A DNA stretch of 64,000 nt from NCBI RefSeq assembly GCF_030811715.1, contig NZ_JAUSRH010000005.1:221432-285431 (forward strand). The letters run 5' to 3'. Origin of the DNA: Sinomonas atrocyanea (GTDB lineage Bacteria > Actinomycetota > Actinomycetes > Actinomycetales > Micrococcaceae). This document shows positions 25,824-33,882 of this stretch, one piece after another. Position 1 is the first letter of the stretch; every line of letters starts with the position of its first letter. Made by a program: the position numbers and the translations under genes. The notes under the pieces are model-generated. The model was not told where the DNA came from. It ran no database searches and was given only the letters and a program-made list of their open reading frames with translations.

Positions 25824-28334
25824 ATGAAACGCACCGCCATCTCCCACGGTTGGGCCCTCTCCCACATCGGGGGCCCCCGCCCCTCGTCCTCGGGCCGCCT
25901 CAAGGACGTCCCCGCCACCGTCCCGGGTACCGTGCACACCGACCTCCTGGCAGCCGGGATCATCGAGGACCCCTACCTCGACGGCAACGAAGCCCTGCAG
26001 GCCTGGGTAGCCCAGTCCGACTGGCGCTACACGACCTCGTTCGAATGGGTACCCGGGGACGAGCGGAGCGAGCTCGTCTTCGAGGGCCTCGACACCGTGG
26101 CCGCCGTCGCCCTCAACGGGCATCCCGTCCTCCACGCGGAGAACATGCACCGCACCCACAGGATCGACGCCACGACGCACCTCGTGCCGGGCACCAACCA
26201 CCTCACGGTCGAGTTCTCCTCCGCCGTCAGGGAAGCCGACCGGCGCTCCCTCGAACTCGGCTACCGGCCCCACGCCAACCACCACCCGTACAACGCCCTG
26301 CGGAAGATGGCGTGCAGCTTCGGCTGGGACTGGGGAATCGACACGGCCACGGCAGGGATCTGGAAGCCCGTGCACCTGCAGCAGTGGTCGACGGCGCGCC
26401 TCGCCTCGGTGCGCCCGGTCGCCACCGTGGACGGGGCCGACGGCGTGGTGCAAGTCCATGTCGAGGTTGCCCGGGCCTCCGGGCACGAGCCCCTCCTGAT
26501 CACGGCAGGAATCGGCGGCGCGACCGCCCGCGCCGTCATCTCCCCCGGGTCATCGTCGGCCGTCCTCACCCTCAGGCTCCCGTCCGTGGACCTGTGGTGG
26601 CCGCGTGGCTACGGTGAGCCGGCGCTGTACTGGCTCGACGTAGGGCTCCGCCCCGCCGAGGACGGAAACGGGCAGGCCCTGGACACCTGGAGCCAGGCCA
26701 TCGGCTTCCGCACCGTGACGCTGGCCATGGCTGAGGACAGCGCGGGCACCGGCTTCGGCATCGAGGTGAACGGCCGGCCCGTGTTCGTCAAGGGTGCCAA
26801 CTGGATTCCCGACGATGCCTTCCCCCACCGCGTGGATCGCGCCCGCTATGCCCGGCGCATCGGCCAGGCCGCTGAAGCCGGCCTGAACCTGCTGCGTGTG
26901 TGGGGTGGGGGGATCTACGAGTCCGAGGACTTCTACTCACTGTGCGACGAGCACGGCATCCTCACCTGGCAGGACTTCCTCCTCGCCTGCGCCGCCTACT
27001 CGGAGGAGGAGCCCCTCCGCTCGGAGATCGAGGCTGAGGCGCGCGAGGCGGTCGCCCGGCTCGCGGCCCATCCCTCCCTGGTCGTCCTCAACGGCAACAA
27101 CGAGAACCTCTGGGGATACACGGACTGGGACTGGCAGACCCTCCTCGGAGGACGTTCTTGGGGCCTGGAGTACTACTGCGCCGTGCTGCCCGGCATCGTG
27201 GCCGAGCTGGCCCCGCACGTCGCCTACACGCCGGGGTCCCCTTTCACCCCCGCCCCCGCTGGCTTCGACCCGCAGGCAGACCCCAATGACCCGTCGAGGG
27301 GGACCATGCACATCTGGGACCTGTGGAACGAGAAGGACTACCTCCACTACCGCGACTACCGGCCCCGCTTCGTCGCCGAATTCGGCTGGCAGGGGCCCCC
27401 GGCCTGGTCCACGCTCACCCGTGCGCTCAGCGACGATCCGCTCACGCCCGAATCACCCGGCATGATCTCGCACCAGAAGGCCTCCGACGGGAACACCAAG
27501 CTCACCCGCGGGCTCGTGGCACACCTGCCGCTGCCCGATGAGATGCACGACTGGCACTGGGCCATGCAGCTCAATCAGGCCAACGCCGTGAGGACGGGCG
27601 TCGAATGGTTCCGATCGCTCGCACCGCACTGCACCGGATCGATCGTCTGGCAGTTGAACGACTGCTGGCCGGTCACCTCGTGGGCCGCCATCGACGGCGA
27701 CGGCCGCGAGAAGCCGCTCTACGCCGCCCTCCGTGCCGCCAATGCGGACAGGATCCTGACCATCCAGCCCGCCGATCCCTCGTCGGCGCGCCCCTCGCTC
27801 GAGGCCGCCGCCGTCAACGACACCGACCAGGCCTGGGAGGGCGAGCTCCGGATCGAACGCCGCACGCTCTCGGGCCAGGTCCTCGCCGCCGAGCGGGTGG
27901 ACGTGCGGGTCCCGCCGAGGTCAGCCACCAGGACGCCCCTCGCCGAGCACCTCAGCCTCCCGGCCGACGCCGCGTCGGAGATGCTGGTCGCCGTCCTGGC
28001 CGGAACTCGAGCGCTCTGGCACTTCGCCGAGTACCGCGACCAGGACCTCGACCCCGCCGATTTCTCGGCTGAGACGGAGCCGCGCGACGACGGCATCCTG
28101 CTCCGGATCACGGCGCGCACCCTCCTGCGCGATGTCACGGTCCTCGTCGACAAACTCGACCCCGACGCCACGGTCGACCAGGCGCTCGTGACGCTCCTGC
28201 CCGCAGAGACAGCCGAATTCCGGATCCGGACCACGCAGCCGCTCACCCTCTCCGAGCTGAGCAACCGCCGCGTCCTCCGAAGCGCCAACCAGCTCGTCGC
28301 GGCGGACGACGGCGGGCAGGCGGCGGGGGCCTGA
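25824..28334 (+). CDS. GH2 beta-mannosidase
   Basis: An 836-residue cytoplasmic exo-glycosidase releasing mannose from the non-reducing end of beta-mannosides. Domain order fits GH2 beta-mannosidases: N-terminal jelly roll (VPGTVHTDLLAAGIIEDPYL near residue 35, WRYTTSFEW), Ig-like domain (NALRKMACSFGWDWG near residue 165), TIM barrel with the acid/base Glu in LNGNNENLWGYTDWDW near residue 430 and the nucleophile Glu in RFVAEFGWQGPP near residue 515, then C-terminal Ig-like domains. IVWQLNDCWPVTSWA also is characteristic. GGAG lies ahead of the ATG. It completes the locus: GH26 outside, importer, GH130 and GH2 inside. There is no signal peptide. Confidence 0.92.
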   Translation: MKRTAISHGWALSHIGGPRPSSSGRLKDVPATVPGTVHTDLLAAGIIEDPYLDGNEALQAWVAQSDWRYTTSFEWVPGDERSELVFEGLDTVAAVALNGHPVLHAENMHRTHRIDATTHLVPGTNHLTVEFSSAVREADRRSLELGYRPHANHHPYNALRKMACSFGWDWGIDTATAGIWKPVHLQQWSTARLASVRPVATVDGADGVVQVHVEVARASGHEPLLITAGIGGATARAVISPGSSSAVLTLRLPSVDLWWPRGYGEPALYWLDVGLRPAEDGNGQALDTWSQAIGFRTVTLAMAEDSAGTGFGIEVNGRPVFVKGANWIPDDAFPHRVDRARYARRIGQAAEAGLNLLRVWGGGIYESEDFYSLCDEHGILTWQDFLLACAAYSEEEPLRSEIEAEAREAVARLAAHPSLVVLNGNNENLWGYTDWDWQTLLGGRSWGLEYYCAVLPGIVAELAPHVAYTPGSPFTPAPAGFDPQADPNDPSRGTMHIWDLWNEKDYLHYRDYRPRFVAEFGWQGPPAWSTLTRALSDDPLTPESPGMISHQKASDGNTKLTRGLVAHLPLPDEMHDWHWAMQLNQANAVRTGVEWFRSLAPHCTGSIVWQLNDCWPVTSWAAIDGDGREKPLYAALRAANADRILTIQPADPSSARPSLEAAAVNDTDQAWEGELRIERRTLSGQVLAAERVDVRVPPRSATRTPLAEHLSLPADAASEMLVAVLAGTRALWHFAEYRDQDLDPADFSAETEPRDDGILLRITARTLLRDVTVLVDKLDPDATVDQALVTLLPAETAEFRIRTTQPLTLSELSNRRVLRSANQLVAADDGGQAAGA

Positions 28335-28351
28335 CGGCAGCCTGAGCCCTG

Positions 28352-28517
28352 CGTCTTCCTGCTCAGCGCCGTCTTCCGCTTGTTCGCCTTCTCCAGCGCC
28401 CGGACCGGCTGGGCTTGGCCATGGTCGAGCGGCCGGGGGCGCCGAGGCTCCGGGCGTAGTCCACGAGGTGCCGCTTTGAGTGGATGCCGTCGACGCCGCG
28501 GTGGGTCCTCGTCGGGT
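28352..28517 (-). pseudogene. Decayed 3' fragment of a ChaB/SAP-type gene
   Basis: Nucleotide comparison by eye shows this interval is a degenerate copy of the last about 55 codons of the ChaB gene at 17318-17490. Shared blocks include CGCCGTCTTCC, CGCCTTCTCCAGCGCC (GGCCTTCTCCAGCGCC in the intact copy), GAGCGGCCGGGG and GCCGTCGACGCCGCGGTGGGT (GCGTCGACGCCGCCGTGGGT). The translated C-terminus ALEKANKRKTALSRK parallels ALEKANTRKTAQSRK, but single-base indels break the frame and there is no ChaB domain or start. It lies between convergent genes, just upstream (in its own sense) of a half copy of the GGACGACGGCGGG repeat. Confidence 0.75.
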
Positions 28518-28537
28518 AGTCCACACGGTTGGGGAGC

Positions 28538-28553
28538 GCGGACGACGGCGGGT
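28538..28553. repeat. Half copy of the GGACGACGGCGGG palindrome
   Basis: GCGGACGACGGCGGGT here is identical over all 16 bases to the left arm of the repeat at 17825-17840; the right arm is missing. It lies immediately behind the ChaB remnant. A similar 15-mer at 28302-28316 is coding (Ala-Asp-Asp-Gly-Gly near the GH2 end) and may be coincidence. Confidence 0.6.
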
Positions 28554-28583
28554 GGCGCCAGAAGATGATCTTCCGGCGCCACC
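28551..28583. terminator. Stem-loop between convergent genes
   Basis: GGTGGCGCC (28551-28559) and GGCGCCACC (28575-28583) are complementary, and the interior AGAAGATGATCTTCC continues the pairing with GAAGAT/ATCTTC, giving a nearly complete 33-base dyad. It lies between the converging beta-mannosidase and APC-permease genes, where a bidirectional terminator is expected. Confidence 0.6.
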
Positions 28584-28599
28584 CTCGATCACCAGTGCC

Positions 28600-30204
28600 T
28601 CACACGGCCTCCGAGACCGCGGGGTCAAGATCAGCGGCGTTCTCCGGACCGAGAGACGACGGCTCGGCCGCAGCCTCAGGCCCCCGCGGCTGGGCGGCGT
28701 GTTCGGCCAGGATCATCGTCTTTCCCCGCAGCCGGAACCAGTAGTAGCCGAATCCGAGGACCGTCACGGTCGCGATCGCGATCACGCCGCCCCAGGGGTA
28801 GTCGCCGTAGAGCTCCTCGCGCGGCCAGACGAGGTTCAGCGCCATGCCCGCGCCCCACACGACCGCGATGATGTTGACGGGAAGACCCCACCTGCCGAGG
28901 CTGAAATAGCCCTTGCCCGGCCCCTCGCCCGGCCATTCGCCCCGCAGGCGGCGGACCAGCATGGGCAGGGTGACGCAGAGGTACCCGGCGTAGATGAAGA
29001 CCACCGCGACGCTGGTGACGACGGTGAAGATCTGGGGCTGGCCCACGTTGACCACCAGGATCAGGATCCCGATGGCTCCGACGACGATTGCCGGCAGGAC
29101 GGGCGTCTTCGACACGGGGTGCACCTTGGACAGCTGCCGGGCAAAGGGCAGGTTGTTGTCGCGTGACATGGCGAAGACCGAACGGATTGCTGCGGTGTGG
29201 ACCGCGAGCCCGCAGACCACGATGGCGATGGCGACCGCCGCGAGGAAGACCTTGCCGAGGCCGTCGCCGAGGACGCTGAGCACGATGTACTGCAGGCCCC
29301 CGTCCCCGCTCGCGATCTTCGGGTCCTTGATGTCCTTGGCAGCGAGGATGCCGAAGAGGAGGATGGCGCCCCCGAGCCAGAAGGACGCGTTCACCGCGCG
29401 GAGGACGGACTTGGGAGAGCTCTTCTTGGGATCCTTCGCCTCTTCGCCGAGCGAGGAAGCGGTGTCGAAGCCGAACATCACGAAGCCCGAGGCCAAGGAG
29501 GCGACAAGGAAGGCCCCGAGGAAGTCGGTGTGGTGCTGCGCGGGGGCGTTGTTGGAGTCGAAGATCACCGTGATCGGCTGGTTGATGTGGAAGGCCAGGA
29601 CGACGATCAGGAGCACGGCGGCGACAAGCTCGATGAACACGCCTGCGCTGTTGATCATGGCCATGAGCTTGACTCCCCACGCGTTGACGAGGGTCGTGAA
29701 GACGATCAGGATTCCGCCCAGGAGGGCGCCGTTCAGGGCGAAGTCGTAGGGCCCGGAGCCGTCACCGATGATCTGGAACCCGCTCCAGATCTGGGGCAGG
29801 GTGATCTGGAGGGCCAGCGCGACGCCTGCCAGCGTGAAGATGCTCGCGAAGATCAGCAGCCAGCCGCCGATCCACGAGACGTGGCCGTTGCCGAGTCTCT
29901 TGGCCCAGTTGTAGACGGAACCGGCCACCGGGTACCGGGCTGCCAATTCGGCGAAGCAGAGGGCGACCATGAGCTGCCCGACGAACACCATGGGCCAGGT
30001 CCACCAGTAGGCCGGGCCGCCGAACCCGAAGCCGAAATAGAAGAGCTGGAAGCAGCCGGTGAGGATCGAGATGAAGCTCACCCCGGCGGCGAAGGTGTGG
30101 AAGCTGCCGAGGCTGCGCTCGAGCGTCTGGGTGTAGCCGAACTCGGCGACGCCATTGTCGTCATGCCCGCTCGGGTGAGGAACGCGGGAAGTGCGGTCTT
30201 TCAT
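28600..30204 (-). CDS. APC-superfamily amino-acid/amine permease
   Basis: Membrane transporter of 534 residues with about 12-14 helices and long polar termini. Marks: LGSFHTFAAGVSFISILTG near residue 30 (helix 1), FAELAARYPVAGSVYNWAKRLG near residue 90, FGFDTASSLGEEAKDPKKSSPKSVLRAV near residue 285 (helix 8 and following loop typical of the amino-acid/GABA/choline permease group) and AIRSVFAMSRDNNLPFA. The group includes GABA, choline and ethanolamine transporters. ATG 30204 is preferred to a longer frame because it gives the normal N-terminus and has GGGAGG-like purines beyond it; it follows the oxidase gene by 25 bases. With the upstream aldehyde dehydrogenase and flavin oxidase it forms a minus-strand operon. 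Substrate unknown, perhaps an amine or amino alcohol. Confidence 0.87.
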   Translation of the reverse strand: MKDRTSRVPHPSGHDDNGVAEFGYTQTLERSLGSFHTFAAGVSFISILTGCFQLFYFGFGFGGPAYWWTWPMVFVGQLMVALCFAELAARYPVAGSVYNWAKRLGNGHVSWIGGWLLIFASIFTLAGVALALQITLPQIWSGFQIIGDGSGPYDFALNGALLGGILIVFTTLVNAWGVKLMAMINSAGVFIELVAAVLLIVVLAFHINQPITVIFDSNNAPAQHHTDFLGAFLVASLASGFVMFGFDTASSLGEEAKDPKKSSPKSVLRAVNASFWLGGAILLFGILAAKDIKDPKIASGDGGLQYIVLSVLGDGLGKVFLAAVAIAIVVCGLAVHTAAIRSVFAMSRDNNLPFARQLSKVHPVSKTPVLPAIVVGAIGILILVVNVGQPQIFTVVTSVAVVFIYAGYLCVTLPMLVRRLRGEWPGEGPGKGYFSLGRWGLPVNIIAVVWGAGMALNLVWPREELYGDYPWGGVIAIATVTVLGFGYYWFRLRGKTMILAEHAAQPRGPEAAAEPSSLGPENAADLDPAVSEAV

Positions 30205-30229
30205 GGGAGGCTCTTTCGTCGAGAGAGGA

Positions 30230-31519
30230 TCAGGCGAGGAGGGCGCGGGTGTGGTCGTTGAGGAAGACCCCGTTGGGGTCGAACTCGCGGCGAATCTGGA
30301 CGAAGGTGTCGAACTCGGGGTAGAGCTGGGCAACGCGGTCTCGGGTGAGGAAGTGGATCTTGCCCCAGTGAGCACGGGCGTCGTACGGCTGAAGGGTCCG
30401 GTCGACGTCACGGAGGTAGGGCCAGTAGTCAGTGCCCGGGGCGCCGGAGACCGAGATGACCGTGGTGTCGCGGTGGTAGAACGGCGAGAGGTAGCCCTCG
30501 TCCTGCTTCACCCAGCGCACCTCCATGGGGTACTTCTGGTCTGGGTGGACGGTGCGGATGAGGTCTTGGACCGCTTCAACCGCCTCGATGCCCTGCTCCG
30601 CCGGAACATAGTACTCGAGCTCGTGGAAGGGGATCATGAATCCGCCGGGGTAGATCCGGTAGGACCGGTCCCTGCGCCTGCCCTCGGTGAGGTCGATGGC
30701 GCCGCCGGCCTCGTCGAGGTGCACGGCGTTGTATCGCTTGGTGTAGCTGCGGTTCACCATGGAAAGCCCGGCGGGGGTGGGCAGCTCATACAGGCCGGCG
30801 GATTCCTCGCTCTGGCACCAGAGGAAGGAATAGTGCCGATTGCCTGCGATGTCCGCGGCGATGGTGGAAAGTGTCTCCTCCCACGTCGGGTAGGTGATCT
30901 GCTCCTGGAGGTGGTAGGCCTCCGCGACCTCGAGCTCGACCTCGAGGAAGATGCCCAGCGTCCCCAGCGCGACCTGGGCCGCGCGCAGCTCGCGGATCTG
31001 GTCCTCGCCGATCTCGACGATGTCTCCGCGGCCGTCGACGAGCTTGACCCAGCGGAGGGCAGAGGAGAACGACCCGAGCTCGATGCCGGACCCGTGGGTG
31101 CCCGTGGCGATCGCTCCGGAGATCGACTGCTTGTCGATGTCGCCCTGGTTGGACAGGGCCAGGCCCTGCTCCCAGAGCGGGTCGCCGAAGGCGTGGACCG
31201 GCGTCCCGCCCAGGGCGCGTGCCCGGCGCCGCCCCGTGTCGGTGCCGGTCACCCCGGAGACGGCGGAGAGGTCCAGCTGCACGCCGCCGGTCTGCACGAG
31301 CGGGGTGAACGAGTGTCCGGCGCCGACAGCCCGGACGGGCAGGCCCTCCCGGATCGCGAAGCGGACGGTATCCACGACTTCCTGCTCGTTCCGGGGACGG
31401 ACGGTGAAGGCAGGCGTTGCGGTCTGGTTGCCGCCCCAGTTGGACCAGGGACGGTGCGTCTCGAAGGGCGCTGAGGGGGTTGGAAGGTGCTGGCGGGGAG
31501 CAGCCGGGGCAGTGGTCAT
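30230..31519 (-). CDS. FAD-linked oxidase of the D-arabinono-1,4-lactone / alditol oxidase family
   Basis: A 429-residue flavoprotein. The N-terminal PCMH-type FAD domain shows FTVRPRNEQEVVDTVRFAI, the GAGHSFTPL loop near residue 70 (the His is the usual covalent FAD attachment site in the aldonolactone-oxidase group) and GAIATGTHGSG. The C-terminal ALO domain ends with AHWGKIHF near residue 390, the diagnostic HWGK motif, and FDPNGVFLND. Relatives oxidise aldonolactones (L-gulono-, D-arabinono-lactone) or the primary alcohol of alditols using O2. ATG 31519 follows the upstream ALDH stop by 28 bases; a longer in-frame extension overlaps that gene and is not real. Paired with an aldehyde dehydrogenase, oxidation of a polyol or amino alcohol to an acid is plausible. 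Confidence 0.86.
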   Translation of the reverse strand: MTTAPAAPRQHLPTPSAPFETHRPWSNWGGNQTATPAFTVRPRNEQEVVDTVRFAIREGLPVRAVGAGHSFTPLVQTGGVQLDLSAVSGVTGTDTGRRRARALGGTPVHAFGDPLWEQGLALSNQGDIDKQSISGAIATGTHGSGIELGSFSSALRWVKLVDGRGDIVEIGEDQIRELRAAQVALGTLGIFLEVELEVAEAYHLQEQITYPTWEETLSTIAADIAGNRHYSFLWCQSEESAGLYELPTPAGLSMVNRSYTKRYNAVHLDEAGGAIDLTEGRRRDRSYRIYPGGFMIPFHELEYYVPAEQGIEAVEAVQDLIRTVHPDQKYPMEVRWVKQDEGYLSPFYHRDTTVISVSGAPGTDYWPYLRDVDRTLQPYDARAHWGKIHFLTRDRVAQLYPEFDTFVQIRREFDPNGVFLNDHTRALLA

Positions 31520-31547
31520 TGGTGGACTCCGTGGTGGGTGGTGGCGC

Positions 31548-33044
31548 TCACGCGCCGCGGTTGAGCATGACGTGCTTGGTGCGGGAGAAGTCCTCGAGGG
31601 CGTACAGGGAGAGGTCCCGGCCGTAGCCGGATCCCTTGAAGCCGCCCCAGGGGACCTCGCTGGCGATGACGAGGTGCGAGTTGACCCAGACGGTGCCGAA
31701 GTCGAGGCGCCGCGGGACGCCGAGGGAGCGCGAGGAGCTGGCCGTCCAGACCGAGGCGGCAAGGCCGTAGACGGTCTCATTGGCGCGCTCGACTGCCTCG
31801 GCGTCGGTGCTGAAGGTCTCGATGGAGACGACGGGGCCGAAGATCTCGGTGCGGGTGATGGGGGCGCCGGCGGGCACGTCGGTCACGACGGTGGGTTCGA
31901 TGAAGTAGCCCGGTGCCTCGAGGGCGTGGCCTCCGACGGCAATGGTGTGCCCTTCCCGGCGCACATCCTCGAGGCCGGCAAGCACCCGCCGGTAGTGGGC
32001 GGCCGAGATCATCGGGCCGAGCTCGACGTCGTCGCCCGCGCCGGGAGCTCCGATCACCATCGCCCGGACTTCCCGGACAAGAAGCTCGGTGAACTCCTCG
32101 GCCACCGACTCGTGGACCAGGATGCGGCACGCCGCGCCGCACTCCTGGCCGGCGTTCCAGAATCCGGCGGCACGGACGCCCTGGGCCGCGGCCACGAGGT
32201 CTGCGTCGTCGAAGACGATGACCGGGGCCTTCCCGCCGAGCTCGAGATGGACGCGCTTGACGGTCGAGGAGGCCGCGGCGGCGACCTTCTGGCCGCTGCC
32301 CACGCTGCCCGTGATGGCGACGAGGTCGATGTCGGGGTGCTCGGAGATGCGCTGGCCGACCACGCCACCGGAACCGGTGACGATGTTCAGCACCCCGGCC
32401 GGGACCTCGTCGGCGATGAGCTCGGCCAGCTTCAGCGTGGACAGCGGCGTCTGCTCCGAGGGCTTCAGGACCATCGTGTTCCCCGCACCGAGGACCGGAG
32501 CGATCTTCCAGGCCGCCATCAGCAGCGGGTAGTTCCACGGCGTGATGACGCCGACGACGCCCACTGGCTCGCGGATGATCACCGAGGTGTGGCCCTCCGC
32601 GTAGTCGCCTGCGGCCAAGGATGTCAGGGTGCGCGCAGCGCCGGCCGTGAAGCGGAACGTGTCGATGGCGCTTGAGACGTCGTCCTCCGCAACGGCCGCG
32701 GGCTTGCCGGTGTTCGCCGACTCGAGCTGCTCGAGCTCCGTGCGGTTCGCCTCGATGATGTTCGCAATCCGATGCAGGACTTCCGAGCGTTCCTTCGGCG
32801 TGGTTCCGGCCCAGGCGTCCTTCGCCGCGACGGCCGCTGCCACCGCCGCGTCGACATCCTCGACGGAACCGCACGCCACGGAGGCGATGGCCTCCCCGGT
32901 GGCCGGGTTCTCGACCTCTTCCGTCAGCGCCGACCGCGAGGGAACGAACTCTCCCCCGATGAACTGGCCGCGTGGAGGAAGCGCTACCGCCGCGACGGAG
33001 GGTGCTCTGCGGACTGAGAACTGCTCTGTTGGGGCAAGGGTCAT
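31548..33044 (-). CDS. NAD-dependent aldehyde dehydrogenase, aminobutyraldehyde/betaine-aldehyde type
   Basis: ALDH-superfamily enzyme of 498 residues. Key parts: VITPWNYPLLMAAWKIAPVLGAGNTMVLKPSEQTP (cofactor site, near residues 160-200), [29 protein letters not shown] with the general-base Glu near residue 270, and the catalytic Cys in WNAGQECGAACRILV near residue 303. The PWGGFKGSGYGRDLS C-terminus is the pattern of omega-amino-aldehyde dehydrogenases (4-aminobutyraldehyde, betaine aldehyde). It is the first gene of a three-gene minus-strand unit with an oxidase and an APC permease. A candidate promoter lies upstream at 33104-33133. Confidence 0.87.
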   Translation of the reverse strand: MTLAPTEQFSVRRAPSVAAVALPPRGQFIGGEFVPSRSALTEEVENPATGEAIASVACGSVEDVDAAVAAAVAAKDAWAGTTPKERSEVLHRIANIIEANRTELEQLESANTGKPAAVAEDDVSSAIDTFRFTAGAARTLTSLAAGDYAEGHTSVIIREPVGVVGVITPWNYPLLMAAWKIAPVLGAGNTMVLKPSEQTPLSTLKLAELIADEVPAGVLNIVTGSGGVVGQRISEHPDIDLVAITGSVGSGQKVAAAASSTVKRVHLELGGKAPVIVFDDADLVAAAQGVRAAGFWNAGQECGAACRILVHESVAEEFTELLVREVRAMVIGAPGAGDDVELGPMISAAHYRRVLAGLEDVRREGHTIAVGGHALEAPGYFIEPTVVTDVPAGAPITRTEIFGPVVSIETFSTDAEAVERANETVYGLAASVWTASSSRSLGVPRRLDFGTVWVNSHLVIASEVPWGGFKGSGYGRDLSLYALEDFSRTKHVMLNRGA

Positions 33045-33103
33045 GGTCTTCCTGAAACCTCCAGATCGGACGGTGTGACGCGAATCACCGTGGAACTGGA
33101 TTC

Positions 33104-33160
33104 ACCCTAGCGACCGAGGCAGCCTAAACGCAATAGTCTTCACGATTAACGTTTTAAATC
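33104..33160 (-). promoter_or_regulatory. Candidate promoter of the ALDH-oxidase-permease operon
   Basis: On the minus strand TTGCGT (33133-33128) and TAGGGT (33109-33104) are 18 bases apart, about 60 bases before the ALDH start. Just upstream at 33144-33160 is an AT-rich near-dyad GATTAACGTTTTAAATC containing AACGTT, unusual in this GC-rich DNA and a likely regulator site. The divergent-type FadR regulator and Cache protein lie directly beyond. Confidence 0.5.
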
Positions 33161-33186
33161 CCGGATGCCACCGGGAGACGCCGGAG

Positions 33187-33882
33187 TCAGCCGCCGAGGG
33201 CGATCTTCCAGGTCTGGGCCACGTTCGTGAAGGGCACCACCACGCCGTCATCGATCTGGGCAGGTGCCACCCGGCCGGCCGCATACCGGCCCGTGTTGGA
33301 CGCGACGACCTTGCCGCTGTCGGTGAGGAGCACCACGTCGGGCTCCTGGCGCCCGAGCGAACGCAGGAAGAGGAGCTCGAGCTGCGCCATGGACAGGTCG
33401 GCCCCGACCACGCTGATCTGCCCCTGCGAGTCCACCGGAAGAGATGCCGTGACGATCTTCAGGTCGGTCCCGCCGAAATCGATGTACGGCCCAGTCAGCC
33501 GCGACTCATTGGAGTCGGCCGAGGCCCGGAACCAGCTCATGTCGGTGTAGTCGTAGTAGTTGACCGAGGCGGGATTGAGGCTGTGGGTGGTGAATTCGAG
33601 CCGGCCCGACTTGTTCCGCCACCACTGGAGCCAGAGTTCGGCATCCGAGAGCAGGCCTGGCGCCACGGCCAGCCCGGCGCCGTCGATGAGGCTGCCGTGC
33701 CTCTGGGTCAACGCCAGGACCGCGGGTTCGAGGCCGCCGAGCCCCGCTCGAGAGGGCCGGTCCACGGCCAGGGCAGACATCGCGGCAGCGCGGACTTCCC
33801 GGAGGGAGTCGAAGACACTGTCGATGCATTCGGCGATGGCACGGGCGGTGGCCTCCACGGCGCTGTCGAGGGGACTGTTCAC
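33187..33882 (-). CDS. Soluble Cache (PDC sensor) domain protein coupled to a FadR-type regulator
   Basis: A 231-residue protein resembling a double/single Cache sensor domain: a helical lead with Ala-rich helix (SAVEATARAIAECIDSVFDSL), then LWLQWWRNKSGRLEFTTHSLNPASVNYYDYTDMSWF near residue 110, LTGPYIDFGGTDLKIVTASLPV and ISVVGADLSMAQLELLFL, which is the order of strands in Cache domains that bind amines, amino acids or carboxylates. There is no signal peptide or membrane helix, so unlike chemoreceptor Cache domains it is probably cytoplasmic. The GTG start overlaps the stop of the GntR gene (GTGA), so it may serve as a ligand-sensing partner of that regulator. Such GntR-Cache pairs recur in actinobacteria; role not established. 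Confidence 0.72.
   Translation of the reverse strand: MNSPLDSAVEATARAIAECIDSVFDSLREVRAAAMSALAVDRPSRAGLGGLEPAVLALTQRHGSLIDGAGLAVAPGLLSDAELWLQWWRNKSGRLEFTTHSLNPASVNYYDYTDMSWFRASADSNESRLTGPYIDFGGTDLKIVTASLPVDSQGQISVVGADLSMAQLELLFLRSLGRQEPDVVLLTDSGKVVASNTGRYAAGRVAPAQIDDGVVVPFTNVAQTWKIALGG

Noticed and set aside
28302..28316. A further copy of the palindrome arm at the end of the GH2 gene
   Set aside because: It encodes Ala-Asp-Asp-Gly-Gly and the same string arises by codon use in the FAD/Fe-S gene near 37280, so it may be coincidence.
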